Positions 7,248-7,265 of a stretch of 7,265 bases of DNA are shown here, piece by piece. The notes below the pieces were generated by a model. It searched no databases and had not been told where the DNA came from. It saw only the letters and a program-made list of their open reading frames with translations. The stretch spans positions 1-7,265 of the forward strand of contig VFZQ01000260.1 of the NCBI GenBank assembly GCA_016871135.1. The letters run 5' to 3'. How positions within the stretch are numbered: position 1 is the stretch's first letter; the number at the start of each line of letters is the position of its first letter. A program made the translations under genes and the position numbers. The stretch comes from Acidobacteriota bacterium. GTDB lineage: Bacteria; Acidobacteriota; Terriglobia; Bryobacterales; Bryobacteraceae.

Positions 7248-7265
7248 GAGTATCGAGCATTTTCA
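7248..7265. other. Window edge, no feature seen
   Basis: The last 18 bases follow the outer stem of the candidate RNA. There is no full T-tract, start codon with ribosome site, or recognisable motif; whatever the 7063 promoter serves probably continues beyond the edge. Confidence 0.5.

Noticed and set aside
7075..7265. Specific identification as 6S RNA, RNase P RNA, tmRNA, SRP RNA or tRNA
   Set aside because: The conserved sequence signatures I know for these (for example the GAGGAAAGUCC core, SRP GGAAG loop, CCA-ended acceptor stem, T-loop GTTCGAATC) are absent.

Overview
This is a GC-rich, gene-dense window from a diderm (Gram-negative-type) bacterium. It carries a TamB-family envelope protein, a polyprenyl-phosphate-type glycosyltransferase, a classical NAD-type GAPDH and an exported esterase-like hydrolase. 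The mixture and protein style are compatible with Acidobacteriota (Solibacter/Bryobacter-like), but that placement is an impression from the proteins and no marker gene settles it. No CRISPR array, insertion sequence, integrase, tRNA or rRNA was found.

Layout: (1) 3-2675 (+) is the C-terminal part of a TamB-like protein, open at the left edge. (2) 2668-3141 (-) is a SnoaL-like ester-cyclase-fold protein, convergent with tamB and overlapping its stop by 8 bp. (3) A 56-bp divergent gap follows. (4) 3198-3506 (+) is a small DUF2103-like protein, joined by a 4-bp GTGA overlap to (5) 3503-5038 (+), a multi-pass GT39/PMT-type glycosyltransferase. (6) 5077-6084 (+) is gap, with a good ribosome binding site and a strong C(UUCG)G-capped terminator. 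(7) 6124-7014 (-) is an exported alpha/beta hydrolase whose stop codon lies inside that terminator hairpin. (8) 7015-7265 has no conventional gene. It holds a TATAAT box with inverted near-symmetry, followed by about 170 nt with nested complementary arms and a tiny ORF with an excellent Shine-Dalgarno. This is the most interesting part and is cut by the window edge.

How they work together: TamB and the glycosyltransferase both suggest envelope biogenesis, though they are not in one visible operon. DUF2103, GT39 and possibly gap form one rightward run; gap could also have its own promoter inside the GT39 gene. The SnoaL-like protein and the hydrolase look like stand-alone accessory enzymes. 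Genes are packed so tightly that two convergent pairs share bases or termination structure. The housekeeping content is ordinary; the 3' RNA-like region is the only part that may be undescribed.
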